DNA of 13,809 nt from Candidatus Atribacter hydrocarboniphilus (GCA_003542295.1 DPKX01000279.1:2484-16292), one strand, 5' to 3'. Counted from the stretch's first letter, positions 1 to 7,472 are shown. Numbers and translations are program-made. The notes: generated by a model from the sequence alone, not told the origin.

Positions 1-1
1 G

Positions 2-511
2 ATGAGCATTTTTCTCGATCTCTGTTACCGACTGCAGAGAGAAATCGCTGGTTCTCTTCCATTTTCTGAAATGCAATGCCAAGCTTTGTTGCAGCAAATT
101 ATCGTTCTTCTTTTTAGAACTTCATCCCGTGGTGATCTTCCCTATTTGATTCCACAACAACAACATGCTATTGAAAAAGCTTTACAAATCATTCACCTTC
201 GCAACCAGGATAATTTACGGATCGGAGAAATTGCTGCCGAAGTGGGTTTTTCTTCTCAGCACTTTCGTGAACTTTTTAAACGTTATGTAGGAATCAGTCC
301 TAAGAAATACCTTACGACCCTGAAGATACAAAGAAGTAAATGTCTTCTCCTACATAAAGAATACTCCGTTACTGATGTGGCCTACCACTTGGGATTTAGT
401 TCACCTCAGCAATTTTCTAAGGCTTTTCGAAAAACTATTGGCTTAAGCCCTCTTCTGTGGCGAAAAGCCTATATGCTTCAAGATGAGAGCGTGTTATCAG
501 AAAAATATTAG
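2..511 (+). CDS. AraC-family transcriptional regulator, C-terminal part (5' end outside window)
   Basis: DNA-binding regulator. The visible 169 residues end in a complete AraC/XylS domain of two helix-turn-helix units. The first is near residues 74-98 (IGEIAAEVGFSSQHFRELF) and the second near 122-150 (VTDVAYHLGFSSPQQFSKAF), followed by the family's closing GLSPLLWRK. The ATG at position 2 is probably an internal methionine: AraC proteins usually run 250-300 residues, and the preceding residues look like the end of a cupin-type or other sensor domain, so the true start lies left of the window. The gene converges on the minus-strand sugar operon, with 134 bases between the stop codons. Many AraC regulators of this layout control adjacent sugar genes, so it could act on that operon, but no binding site is identifiable. 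The family call is firm; the ligand is unknown. Confidence 0.92.
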   Translation: MSIFLDLCYRLQREIAGSLPFSEMQCQALLQQIIVLLFRTSSRGDLPYLIPQQQHAIEKALQIIHLRNQDNLRIGEIAAEVGFSSQHFRELFKRYVGISPKKYLTTLKIQRSKCLLLHKEYSVTDVAYHLGFSSPQQFSKAFRKTIGLSPLLWRKAYMLQDESVLSEKY

Positions 512-565
512 AAATTTACGTTGAAACGAGAATCCCAGATTTTCTTAAGAAATTTTAACAAAAAA

Positions 566-602
566 CTCGCTCTCCTGAGCAACTGGGGTGAAGGAGAGCG
601 AG
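566..602 (-). terminator. Intrinsic terminator of the sugar/URO-D operon
   Basis: An 11-bp perfect stem (566-576 pairs with 592-602; arms CTCGCTCTCCT and AGGAGAGCGAG) encloses a 15-base loop. Read on the minus strand it is followed directly by TTTTTGTTAAAATTT, a proper U-tract. It lies 44 bases past the stop of the last operon gene. On the plus strand the tail is GTAAAAAT, so it would not terminate the AraC gene efficiently by the classical mechanism. Confidence 0.88.
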
Positions 603-645
603 GTAAAAATAGCACACATTCCAAATCCCTTCCCGGTATAAACCG

Positions 646-1821
646 TTAAAACCTTCCAAATTCTTCAGCAGCATCAGTAACGGCATTCAGATTCTCAACC
701 GGTGTACCGGGAGCTACATTGTGTCCATCCATAATTATATATCCTGGACAATCCTTAAGAACCTCAAGACTTTGCCGAACGTCTTCTCGAACATCAGCTG
801 GTTTTCCGCCATGGAGTTTTACAGTATCTATTCCACCAATAAGGATAACTTTCCCACCCATTATTTCCTTAATAAGGTTCTTATTTGTAAGATAGCTAAA
901 CCCATAATAGATATCGATTCCCACCTCATTGGTCCATAAATCAATAAGGTGATCGGCTTGTCCACAATTATGGGCTATTACTTTCAAACCCCGACCATGA
1001 ATATTTTCTGCTAATTTTTTTAAAGCAGGAAGAGCAAATTCTTTAAACTGTTTTGGTGATAATTGAGCAGTACCATCGTCTCCTATAAAGGTGGCTCCCT
1101 CCAAATAAGAACTACAAAAAGCGACCTTCCCTCCTCCAATGTCTCTGGCAACATTGAGCCAATCGATTGCTTTCTCCGAAATAATTGACAACAAATCTTT
1201 CACCCAATCAGGACGATCGTATAAATCCATAGCAAAATTATCAGCGCTTCTTAGATCTCCAGCTATAACCGTTGGACCAATAATTCCTCCCCCACCCATC
1301 ATTACGCAATCAACAGCGGGTATAATTTTTCCATCGGAAAAATGTATTTCATAATCCTGGGCTTGCTTTTTCATTTCCTGGTAGTATGAAATCATCTTTC
1401 CATGAAGTCCGTTATTTATATAATCAACCGAACGAAGTTGATCCAAATTGTCGTTTTTTTGCAAAAAATGAGGACGAGCCACCCAGGGAGAATCATCTTC
1501 TGGATAAACAATTTCTGCACCAAAGGGTTCGACATCTTCTACCCACATAAAATCTGGATAAAATACGATTTGGTGATAATCAGACTTGACATTCTCTAAA
1601 ATCCATTTGGCTCCTAAAAGTTGGGCTTCCAACATCACTCCTGGGTCATTGAGATAATCATGGAATCGGTTTTCATACCCAACTAAAGGCAACCAATATC
1701 TCGAACCAATATAATGCAAAACCGGAACTCGGTCGGGCTGCTGGAAACTCCAAGCTTGTTCCCAGCGAGCTTTTCTTTTGAGTATTTCGCTATAAGGAAA
1801 GTGAATATTTATCTTTTTCAT
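646..1821 (-). CDS. URO-D superfamily protein B (methyltransferase-like)
   Basis: A 391-aa member of the uroporphyrinogen decarboxylase superfamily. The ATG at 1821 is chosen because AGGAGGG sits 5 bases upstream; an upstream TTG at 1848 has no such support. Near the N-terminus GSRYWLP (G39-P45) resembles the RQAGRYLP motif of true UroD, but the first of its two arginines is replaced (Tyr37) and Arg41 is kept. Near the C-terminus AHNCGQ gives H284 and C286, the spacing of the zinc ligands of MtaA/MtbA-type methyltransferases. The third ligand position, normally Cys before a PxTPxEN motif, is His367 in DGHNVAPGTPVEN. It is the last gene of the operon, 27 bases after the second permease. A heme-pathway role is unlikely from the context. 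Methyl transfer is an inference from family and motifs; the substrate is unknown. Confidence 0.85.
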   Translation of the reverse strand: MKKINIHFPYSEILKRKARWEQAWSFQQPDRVPVLHYIGSRYWLPLVGYENRFHDYLNDPGVMLEAQLLGAKWILENVKSDYHQIVFYPDFMWVEDVEPFGAEIVYPEDDSPWVARPHFLQKNDNLDQLRSVDYINNGLHGKMISYYQEMKKQAQDYEIHFSDGKIIPAVDCVMMGGGGIIGPTVIAGDLRSADNFAMDLYDRPDWVKDLLSIISEKAIDWLNVARDIGGGKVAFCSSYLEGATFIGDDGTAQLSPKQFKEFALPALKKLAENIHGRGLKVIAHNCGQADHLIDLWTNEVGIDIYYGFSYLTNKNLIKEIMGGKVILIGGIDTVKLHGGKPADVREDVRQSLEVLKDCPGYIIMDGHNVAPGTPVENLNAVTDAAEEFGRF

Positions 1822-1848
1822 AAAAACCCTCCTGCTTATCAATTTCAA

Positions 1849-2688
1849 CTACATTTTCAAACCACTTGAAACCGATAATCCTTTTACAATTTGTTTTTGA
1901 GCAATGGCAAATAAGACAATGATGGGTAAAACTGAAACCGAAGCTCCGGTAATTAATAAATCGTATCTTTTCCCTTGCTGTTGAGCCAAAGCAGCAACGC
2001 CTAAGGGTAAGGTTCGCATTGCCGGTTGAGAAGTAACCATCAATGGCCACCAAAGCTGGTTCCAAGTCATCAGAAAATTATAAATAGCAACTCCACCTAA
2101 GGCGGCACTGGTTAAAGGTAAAATAATGCGACTATAAATCCAAAGCTCGGATGCACCGTCTAAGCGGGCTGCTTCTATATAATCGTTGGGAATATCCTCC
2201 ATAAACTGTTTCATAAGAAACATTCCGAAGGGGCTGAGGCAAAATGGCAAAATGAGTCCTAAATAATTATTAGTTAATCCAATCTTGGCGGTAAGAAGAT
2301 ACATAGGAATAACCAAGGTTGCAAATGGAATCATAAAACCACTCATCAGGAGAAAAAAGAAAAAGTTTTTAAATTTAAAGTTAAATTTTGCAAACACATA
2401 CCCCAGCAGCGAACTGGAGAACATCGATATTATGGTTATCCCACCTGATACAATTATACTGTTCAGGAAATACCTACCAAAGGGAAGCCTTTCAAATAAA
2501 GTTTGATAATTTTTTAAAGTAAAAGTTTGGGGGAGAAAAGTGGGAGGCATTTTTACAATTTCGGTTCCTGGCTTAAAAGATGACAGAATCATCCAAATAA
2601 AAGGTATTATCATAATAAGAGAAACAATGATAGCAATCGTATGGGATTTGGTTTGCTCAATTATCTCATTTTTTCTTTTTGAAGACAT
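1849..2688 (-). CDS. CUT1 carbohydrate ABC transporter permease (MalG-like)
   Basis: A 279-aa inner-membrane permease with about six hydrophobic segments, the first near residues 18-38. It carries the cytoplasmic EAA loop that docks the ATPase, seen as EAARLDGASELWIYSRIILP, which identifies a binding-protein-dependent importer. The short C-terminus ending KGLSVSSGLKM is typical of MalG-type (COG0395) partners; family length is about 270-300. The ATG at 2688 is chosen because GGGAGG lies 6 bases upstream, giving MSSKRKNE; an ATG ten codons further upstream has no comparable site. The gene starts 17 bases after the stop of the first permease, so the two are surely co-transcribed and would form a heterodimer. 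The transported sugar cannot be read from the sequence. Confidence 0.93.
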   Translation of the reverse strand: MSSKRKNEIIEQTKSHTIAIIVSLIMIIPFIWMILSSFKPGTEIVKMPPTFLPQTFTLKNYQTLFERLPFGRYFLNSIIVSGGITIISMFSSSLLGYVFAKFNFKFKNFFFFLLMSGFMIPFATLVIPMYLLTAKIGLTNNYLGLILPFCLSPFGMFLMKQFMEDIPNDYIEAARLDGASELWIYSRIILPLTSAALGGVAIYNFLMTWNQLWWPLMVTSQPAMRTLPLGVAALAQQQGKRYDLLITGASVSVLPIIVLFAIAQKQIVKGLSVSSGLKM

Positions 2689-2705
2689 TATGATCCTCCC
2701 ACCCT

Positions 2706-3611
2706 TTAATATTCCCATTCTGGTTTAAGAATTTTAAGTTGCAAAAGGGTTAATACCCCAACAATGACAAATAGCATTATTGCAATAGCCGAAGCTATTC
2801 CAGTCTGAGATCGAAGTATTCCATCGTTATAAACTTGAAGAGCCATGGTATAGCTGCTGTAACCAGGGCCACCCGATGAACCTCCAGTTCCACCACCGGA
2901 TAAGGTCATCACAAAAACTAAATCGAAAGCCTGGAACGCAGAAATAGCTGTAATTGCAGTTATAAAAAGGAACACTCTTCTTGCCAAAGGAAAGATTATT
3001 TTCCAAAAGGTAACAAAGGCGCTGGCACCATCAATCTGAGCTGCCTCATAGAAAACATCGGGGATGGTATTTAAACCAGTTAAAAATATTAAAGTTGAGA
3101 ATCCTAAGGCTTGCCAAACTTCAGTAAAAATAACACAATAAATCGCTTGTTGGGGACTATTCAGAAATCCTTGTCTTGAAATGCCAATTTTACTGAGTAA
3201 GACATTAAATAATCCAAATTGGGGTTGATAGAGATAGGTAAAAAAAAGACCAATGGCAACCGCGGAACACAAGGACGGTAAAAATATTGAAAACATATAC
3301 ACTCTGCTCCCATATTTAATAGCAAACAAAGTTTTAGCTAATAGCACACCGATAAAAACGACTAAACCAGTTTTTAGTAAGGCATATAGCATAGTATTTC
3401 TGAGAGCAGTAATAAAACGGGGGTCTTTAAAGATATCAAAGTAATTTTTTAAACCGACAAACTTACTTGAGGCTGGATTTTGAACAAACCAAAGAAAAAA
3501 GCTACTTACTATCGAATAACCAAAAGGATAAGCCACGAATAAAATAAACCAGACTAAGGCAGGAATCAAAACCAGCCAGGGAAAATATCGTGTGGCGAAG
3601 CCACGTTGCAT
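2706..3611 (-). CDS. CUT1 carbohydrate ABC transporter permease (MalF/UgpA-like)
   Basis: A 301-aa membrane permease of the COG1175 type, with a first membrane segment near residues 10-34 (YFPWLVLIPALVWFILFVAY) and about five more. The EAA loop reads YEAAQIDGASAFVTFWKIIF. The periplasmic loop before the last membrane segments has an unusually long Gly/Ser run (MTLSGGGTGGSSGGPGYSS); MalF relatives normally have a shorter LTGGGP. The start is the ATG at 3611, with AGGAGG 9 bases upstream; a TTG at 3617 would sit only 3 bases from that site. The gene lies 156 bases after the binding-protein gene and just before its permease partner. No ATPase gene is present in the operon. The family call is firm; the substrate is unknown. 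Confidence 0.93.
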   Translation of the reverse strand: MQRGFATRYFPWLVLIPALVWFILFVAYPFGYSIVSSFFLWFVQNPASSKFVGLKNYFDIFKDPRFITALRNTMLYALLKTGLVVFIGVLLAKTLFAIKYGSRVYMFSIFLPSLCSAVAIGLFFTYLYQPQFGLFNVLLSKIGISRQGFLNSPQQAIYCVIFTEVWQALGFSTLIFLTGLNTIPDVFYEAAQIDGASAFVTFWKIIFPLARRVFLFITAITAISAFQAFDLVFVMTLSGGGTGGSSGGPGYSSYTMALQVYNDGILRSQTGIASAIAIMLFVIVGVLTLLQLKILKPEWEY

Positions 3612-3709
3612 TCGCAAAAACCTCCTTTTGACTAAAAGGCTTGATTCTTAATCATTCAAACAAAACCATTAACAAAATAATAAAAACTTAAAATAAAAGG
3701 CTTTTTTAT

Positions 3710-3760
3710 TTTCTATTGCTGGAAGGAACTCATAAAAAATTTTCCTTCCAGCAATAGAAA
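3710..3760 (-). promoter_or_regulatory. Strong hairpin between binding-protein and permease genes
   Basis: A perfect 19-bp stem (3710-3728 pairs with 3742-3760) with a 13-base A-rich loop begins 7 bases after the binding-protein stop codon. On the minus strand the sequence after it is ATAAAAAAGCCTTTTATTTT, with no immediate U-tract, so it is not a clean terminator. Known sugar transporter operons use such hairpins to protect the binding-protein mRNA and lower permease expression; that role is inferred here. Confidence 0.75.
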
Positions 3761-3767
3761 TACCATC

Positions 3768-5123
3768 TTACTTAATGGCTAAATCTTCAGGAAGTCCATC
3801 CCAATAAATAAAGGTAGCTGGTACATTCGGATACTTTTCTTTCATAGTAGCAACTTGTTGATTGGAGCTGACTTCCATTTGTTCCAGGGTTTGATCAACG
3901 GTCAACTCTCCATGAATCATTGCATCGATACTCGGCCACCAGATGTTGTAGAGCAAAGTGTCTTGTTCTGGAAATGGTCCCCAATAGCGGAAATATCCTT
4001 CCTTCATAGCTTCAATGACTGGTTCAAGATAAGCACCTTTTCCAGTTTTAAAGTAATCATTTTCCCAGAGAGAACGAGGTGTTGGAAGTCCAGGATTTTC
4101 CTCAAGGAAAACCAATTGTCCCTCAGCACTAGCCAAATATTGCAGATATTTAACCGCTGCTTCCTTTTTCTCACCAGATACATAAGAGGGCATAAGTAAA
4201 TCCCAGGTATCGCTATGGCTGAATAACGGTTTCTGTCCTTTGACAAAAGCTGGTTTCATGATGAAGTCAAATTTCATATCTGGATAAGTTATCTCGGTAA
4301 AGGGCAGATATTCCGGCCACATGAACGCCATAGAAGCCAAATTTTGCACCAAGGCATCACCGGTGGTCGGCATGTTGATGCTGTCAACTTTGTGAACAAA
4401 GAAAAGGTCATAGAAAAATTGGAGCGCATTTTTGGCTTCGGGAGTTTGGAAGGTAAAGACTTGTTTGTCGTTATCCCAGAATTTTCCTCCCTGATCGGCA
4501 ATGTAACTTAGTAAGTAGGAAGGATCGTTACTTTCTTGAAAGCTAAGGCCGGAACGGATTAAATCACCGTTAGAATCGTACTGAGCCAATTTTTTAGCGT
4601 AATCAATTAACTGATCAGTATCAACAAAAGCTTTTTCAACTGCTAAACCAGCTTCGTTTAAGTGATCAACGTTAACCAGAATACCAGTATCTCCAGGAGG
4701 ATCAGGTATGCCTACCGCCCAGATTTGATCATTCAGGTTACATTGTAAATAGTATTCTGGTGATAGATTTTCTTTTACCCATTCCATTGATGGGAAAACA
4801 TCCGGAGTGAGAGGTTGAATTGATCCAGGAACTGCCCATTCTAGAATCTGCGTTCCAGTACCTGAAAACAATTCAGCTCCACCTCCCGCTGCCAGCGCCG
4901 CTCTCATCTTGGCGCCTAATTCTGCTTGGCCAGGTTGAGGTTCAAGAATAACTTCAATATCAGGGTTGAGCTCCATAAAAGCTTTGGTAACCGCCGTATA
5001 ACCGTTCACATGGGGATCAAAGGATAAACACCAGATGGTAATTTGAGTTTTTCCTAAAGCTACAGCACTCATACATAAGACAACAAAAAACACCATCAAT
5101 AAAACGTATCGACTTGATTTCAT
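3768..5123 (-). CDS. Extracellular solute-binding protein of a CUT1 sugar ABC transporter
   Basis: A 451-aa binding protein of the COG1653 (UgpB/MalE-like) family that captures the substrate outside the inner membrane and delivers it to the two permeases. Residues 1-24 form a signal peptide: Lys2 and Arg5, a hydrophobic core (YVLLMVFFVVLCMSAVA) and a likely cut after ALG. The Cys in VVLC does not form a standard lipobox, so a soluble periplasmic protein is more likely than a lipoprotein. The mature start TQITIWCLSFDPHVNGYTAV and a late LQYLASAEGQLVFLEENPGLPTP block are characteristic of the family. The ATG has AGGAGGAGG upstream. The gene sits between URO-D protein A and the permeases, with 142 bases before it and 156 after it, both holding RNA hairpins. 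The ligand is unknown. Confidence 0.93.
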   Translation of the reverse strand: MKSSRYVLLMVFFVVLCMSAVALGKTQITIWCLSFDPHVNGYTAVTKAFMELNPDIEVILEPQPGQAELGAKMRAALAAGGGAELFSGTGTQILEWAVPGSIQPLTPDVFPSMEWVKENLSPEYYLQCNLNDQIWAVGIPDPPGDTGILVNVDHLNEAGLAVEKAFVDTDQLIDYAKKLAQYDSNGDLIRSGLSFQESNDPSYLLSYIADQGGKFWDNDKQVFTFQTPEAKNALQFFYDLFFVHKVDSINMPTTGDALVQNLASMAFMWPEYLPFTEITYPDMKFDFIMKPAFVKGQKPLFSHSDTWDLLMPSYVSGEKKEAAVKYLQYLASAEGQLVFLEENPGLPTPRSLWENDYFKTGKGAYLEPVIEAMKEGYFRYWGPFPEQDTLLYNIWWPSIDAMIHGELTVDQTLEQMEVSSNQQVATMKEKYPNVPATFIYWDGLPEDLAIK

Positions 5124-5153
5124 GAACGTTCCTCCTCCTGTGATAAAAACCCG

Positions 5154-5201
5154 TTAAGGTTTTTTAAAACCAACTTCAACTGTAAAGAACAATGCACCCA
5201 C
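5154..5201 (-). other. Possible 15-codon leader ORF with a perfect Shine-Dalgarno site
   Basis: In the gap before the binding-protein gene the minus strand holds AAGGAGGTGA (5214-5223), a full match to the 16S rRNA tail, without a long ORF after it. A GTG 12 bases on opens a frame of 15 codons (MGALFFTVEVGFKKP, read from GTG) ending in TAA at 5154, about 30 bases before the real gene. The spacing is long for translation initiation, so it may be a leader peptide, a ribosome standby site, or chance. Confidence 0.25.
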
Positions 5202-5247
5202 TTCTACCGACTATCACCTCCTTTTTCCAAAATAAAATTTATACATT

Positions 5248-5291
5248 AAAAAAAACAAAATACCTTTATAAATACCTGGCACTGTATTTAT
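5248..5291 (-). terminator. Hairpin plus U-tract at the end of URO-D A (possible attenuator)
   Basis: On the minus strand an 8-bp stem (ATAAATAC with GTATTTAT; 5268-5275 and 5284-5291) covers the last codons and stop of the upstream gene. It is followed after 7 bases by TTTTGTTTTTTTT (5248-5260). The AT-rich stem and the offset U-tract suggest partial termination or attenuation before the binding-protein gene, not a strong stop. Confidence 0.4.
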
Positions 5292-6357
5292 CAACAGCAA
5301 AATGCATGGTTATGGCATTTTCTATAGGTATATCCATATCCAGAAGATTACAGGTTGCAATAACCAAACCATTTTTCTTACCAACTTTTTCCACCAAATC
5401 TTGAATGGCTTGATCAACATCATAGGGGGATCCAAAGGGAAGAAGCTCGCTAATATCAATATTGCCGATCAGACAGAGTCGATCGCCACATTTTTCTTTA
5501 ATTTTATAAATATCATTTCCAGCAGTAGGCTGAAGAGAATGGAGACCATCAATTTCACAATCCAAAAGCATATCAAGAGTATAATTCTGGTTTCCACAAC
5601 CATGAAGCACGACTGGTTTTCCTAAATCATGAATTTTTTTGACCACATCTTTCATGAAAGAGAAATCCATTTCCCAAAGGTCTTTTGGTGAAATGAAAGG
5701 CCCGGTATTATAAGCAAAATCATTAGAGAGCCAGACACAATCGGCTCCTTCTTGAATCACTTTTTTTGCCAAGTTGAAGACATGGTCAAAAAAACGAGCA
5801 GTAAAATCTAGTAATTCTTTACGGTGTTCATAGAGATAAAACATATAGTTATTAAAACCCATAAATTGGTTAATTTTAAAAAAACCGGTTTCAATTTGAA
5901 CAACGACAAAAAAATCTGACTTTTGAACCCATTTGTGTAAATTGTCATATTTAAAATCATCAATAGTTGGGAATTGATAGGTTTTTAAATCTTCTGGTTT
6001 ATCAACCGGTTTTTTAAGTATTTCGTAAGTAAAAGGTGTAGAGATAGCTTCCATGCCCCAAACATCTCGATAAATTGGATACCCTTCTTTTGATTCATCA
6101 ATTTTAATCCAGGGTTCACGAGGGAAAACATGAATGAAGTCAAATCCTAAAAATTCTCGAGCTTTTTTATGGCATTCAAACTGAAAATCACTCAGTTCCT
6201 CAGTCATCCATCGTACTAAAGCATTTTCCTCAGCTTTTGGCATTTTTACCTTTAATATTTTTTGAATTAAAATATCGTGGAGCATTTGTTCTCCGTGAGG
6301 GATGCGGTCAACTGGTTGGCATTTGAGGGCGGCTAACATTCTCTCTTTGTGGTTCAT
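5266..6357 (-). CDS. URO-D superfamily protein A (methyltransferase-like)
   Basis: A 363-aa protein of the uroporphyrinogen decarboxylase superfamily (family length about 340-380). The ATG at 6357 (MNHKERML) follows AGGAGGAGGG; an ATG at 6381 overlaps that ribosome site and is rejected. The N-terminus has DRIPHGEQ (residues 17-24) in place of the arginine-rich motif of the heme enzyme. LHGCGN gives H252 and C254, and C336 in ATCNLLDMDIPIEN falls at the third zinc-ligand position, so the His-x-Cys...Cys set known from MtaA/MtbA methyltransferases is complete. It is the second gene of the operon, 35 bases after the LacI-type regulator and upstream of the binding protein. It is divergent from the other URO-D protein of the operon, so the two are not a recent duplication. 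Zinc-dependent methyl transfer is inferred; no corrinoid protein gene is visible nearby. Confidence 0.87.
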   Translation of the reverse strand: MNHKERMLAALKCQPVDRIPHGEQMLHDILIQKILKVKMPKAEENALVRWMTEELSDFQFECHKKAREFLGFDFIHVFPREPWIKIDESKEGYPIYRDVWGMEAISTPFTYEILKKPVDKPEDLKTYQFPTIDDFKYDNLHKWVQKSDFFVVVQIETGFFKINQFMGFNNYMFYLYEHRKELLDFTARFFDHVFNLAKKVIQEGADCVWLSNDFAYNTGPFISPKDLWEMDFSFMKDVVKKIHDLGKPVVLHGCGNQNYTLDMLLDCEIDGLHSLQPTAGNDIYKIKEKCGDRLCLIGNIDISELLPFGSPYDVDQAIQDLVEKVGKKNGLVIATCNLLDMDIPIENAITMHFAVDKYSARYL

Positions 6358-6392
6358 ATTATTATTCCCTCCTCCTATCATATATAATTAAT

Positions 6393-7409
6393 TTACATGG
6401 TTGACTGTCGAACTACTACTTGAGTATCTACAGTTTCTTTCCATAAACTTTTTTCTTCAGGACTCTCTTTATGCAGAATTCTTTGATAAAGCAATTCAAC
6501 ACTTTTTACTGCTAATCCTTCAATTGGTATATGAACAGTCGTCAAAGGAACACCGGCTACTGAAGCAAAACTAATATCATCAAAACCGGCTAAACCAATA
6601 TTTTCCGGAACTTTTATCTTTAATTCTCTTAAAGCCCTTAAGACACCAAAAGCCATATAATCATTTACACAAAGAATAACATCATATTCAGAATGATTTT
6701 TGCTAAATATTTCTAAAGCACTTGTATATCCACCTTCGATATCTGGATGAGTTTCTACAATATCAGTTTCCCAAACTGGATAGCCATTTTCAAGCATAGC
6801 TTTTTGAAATCCATCAATTCGTCTTTTAAAAGTCATCGCTGCTTTCAGTCCGGAAAGGAAAAGAAATCTTTTGTAACCCCTCTGGATTAGATATCGTGTA
6901 AGCAAGTAACTTCCCTTCTCTAACTCAACATCAACTATCGGCAGATTTACTCCTTCAATGCCTCCTCCAATCAATACCGAAGGGATTTTCCTTTTAATAA
7001 GTTCATAAAAAGTTGACAGATTGAAGTTAATAATATCAGCAGTGTGAATAAGAACGCCGTCAACCTTTTGAGAAATAAAGTCCTTGAGAACTTCCTCCTC
7101 AATAAGTGCCTCTCCCTCAGTAATCCCAAGATTCATCCGATAACTCCTTTTTCGAAGTTCCTTTTGAATAAAGTGGGTAAGTGAGGCATGGTAGGGGTTG
7201 ATAATTTCCGCCATCAGTAAACCTATAATTCCTGTCCTTTGGGCGGTTAAATTTTTAGCTAAACTATTCGGTATATAACCCAAAGCTTGGGCTGCTTGTA
7301 AGACTTTTTGACGGGTATTTGAATTCACCCGTTTTCGACTGTTTAGCGCCAAGGAAGCTGTAGATGGAGCAACACCAGCTAACCGAGCAACATCTCGAAT
7401 AGTTGTCAT
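6393..7409 (-). CDS. LacI-family transcriptional repressor of the sugar/URO-D operon
   Basis: A 338-aa repressor of normal LacI-family length. The N-terminal helix-turn-helix and hinge helix occupy residues 1-60 (TIRDVARLAGVAPSTASLAL, then a YIPNSLAKNL hinge region). A periplasmic-binding-protein-like sugar sensor follows (GIIGLLMAEIINPYHASL to the end), with the usual late block IGLAGFDDISFASVAGVPLT near residues 270-292. The start is the ATG at 7409, with AGAGGTG just upstream. It is the first gene of the operon and lies directly behind a promoter with an overlapping palindromic operator, so it most likely represses itself and the operon until the imported sugar or a derivative binds. The exact inducer is unknown. 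Confidence 0.95.
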   Translation of the reverse strand: MTTIRDVARLAGVAPSTASLALNSRKRVNSNTRQKVLQAAQALGYIPNSLAKNLTAQRTGIIGLLMAEIINPYHASLTHFIQKELRKRSYRMNLGITEGEALIEEEVLKDFISQKVDGVLIHTADIINFNLSTFYELIKRKIPSVLIGGGIEGVNLPIVDVELEKGSYLLTRYLIQRGYKRFLFLSGLKAAMTFKRRIDGFQKAMLENGYPVWETDIVETHPDIEGGYTSALEIFSKNHSEYDVILCVNDYMAFGVLRALRELKIKVPENIGLAGFDDISFASVAGVPLTTVHIPIEGLAVKSVELLYQRILHKESPEEKSLWKETVDTQVVVRQSTM

Positions 7410-7419
7410 TCTTCACCTC

Positions 7420-7437
7420 TGTCGAACCGTTTTGACA
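7420..7437. promoter_or_regulatory. LacI-type operator
   Basis: The plus strand reads TGTCGAACCGTTTTGACA, an 18-bp inverted repeat around a central CG with 7 of 9 positions symmetric. The central CG and flanking A/T pattern are typical of LacI-family operators. It overlaps the expected transcription start, 10 bases from the repressor's start codon, where binding would block transcription. Confidence 0.7.
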
Positions 7438-7442
7438 TTTTT

Positions 7443-7472
7443 ATTTTAATTAAATAAGTACTTTGCTGTCAA
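7443..7472 (-). promoter_or_regulatory. Sigma70-type promoter of the sugar/URO-D operon
   Basis: On the minus strand a perfect -35 TTGACA (7467-7472) is followed after 18 bases by TAAAAT (7443-7448), five of six matches to TATAAT. The predicted start of transcription is near 7436, inside the LacI-type operator, leaving a leader of about 25-30 bases before the repressor gene. Confidence 0.75.

Noticed and set aside
721..1599. Plus-strand open frames of 65-72 codons inside URO-D B
   Set aside because: They lie opposite a well-supported gene, lack ribosome sites and show no recognisable protein features.
1790..2065. Minus-strand 91-codon frame across the permease/URO-D junction
   Set aside because: It overlaps two real genes in another frame and has no family resemblance.
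3855..4501. Frames on both strands inside the binding-protein gene
   Set aside because: They are shadows of a complete, signal-peptide-bearing gene.
646..6357. Heme biosynthesis role (HemE) for the two URO-D proteins
   Set aside because: The N-terminal arginine motif is absent or half lost, a zinc-type His-x-Cys motif is present, and the neighbours are sugar transport genes, not heme genes.
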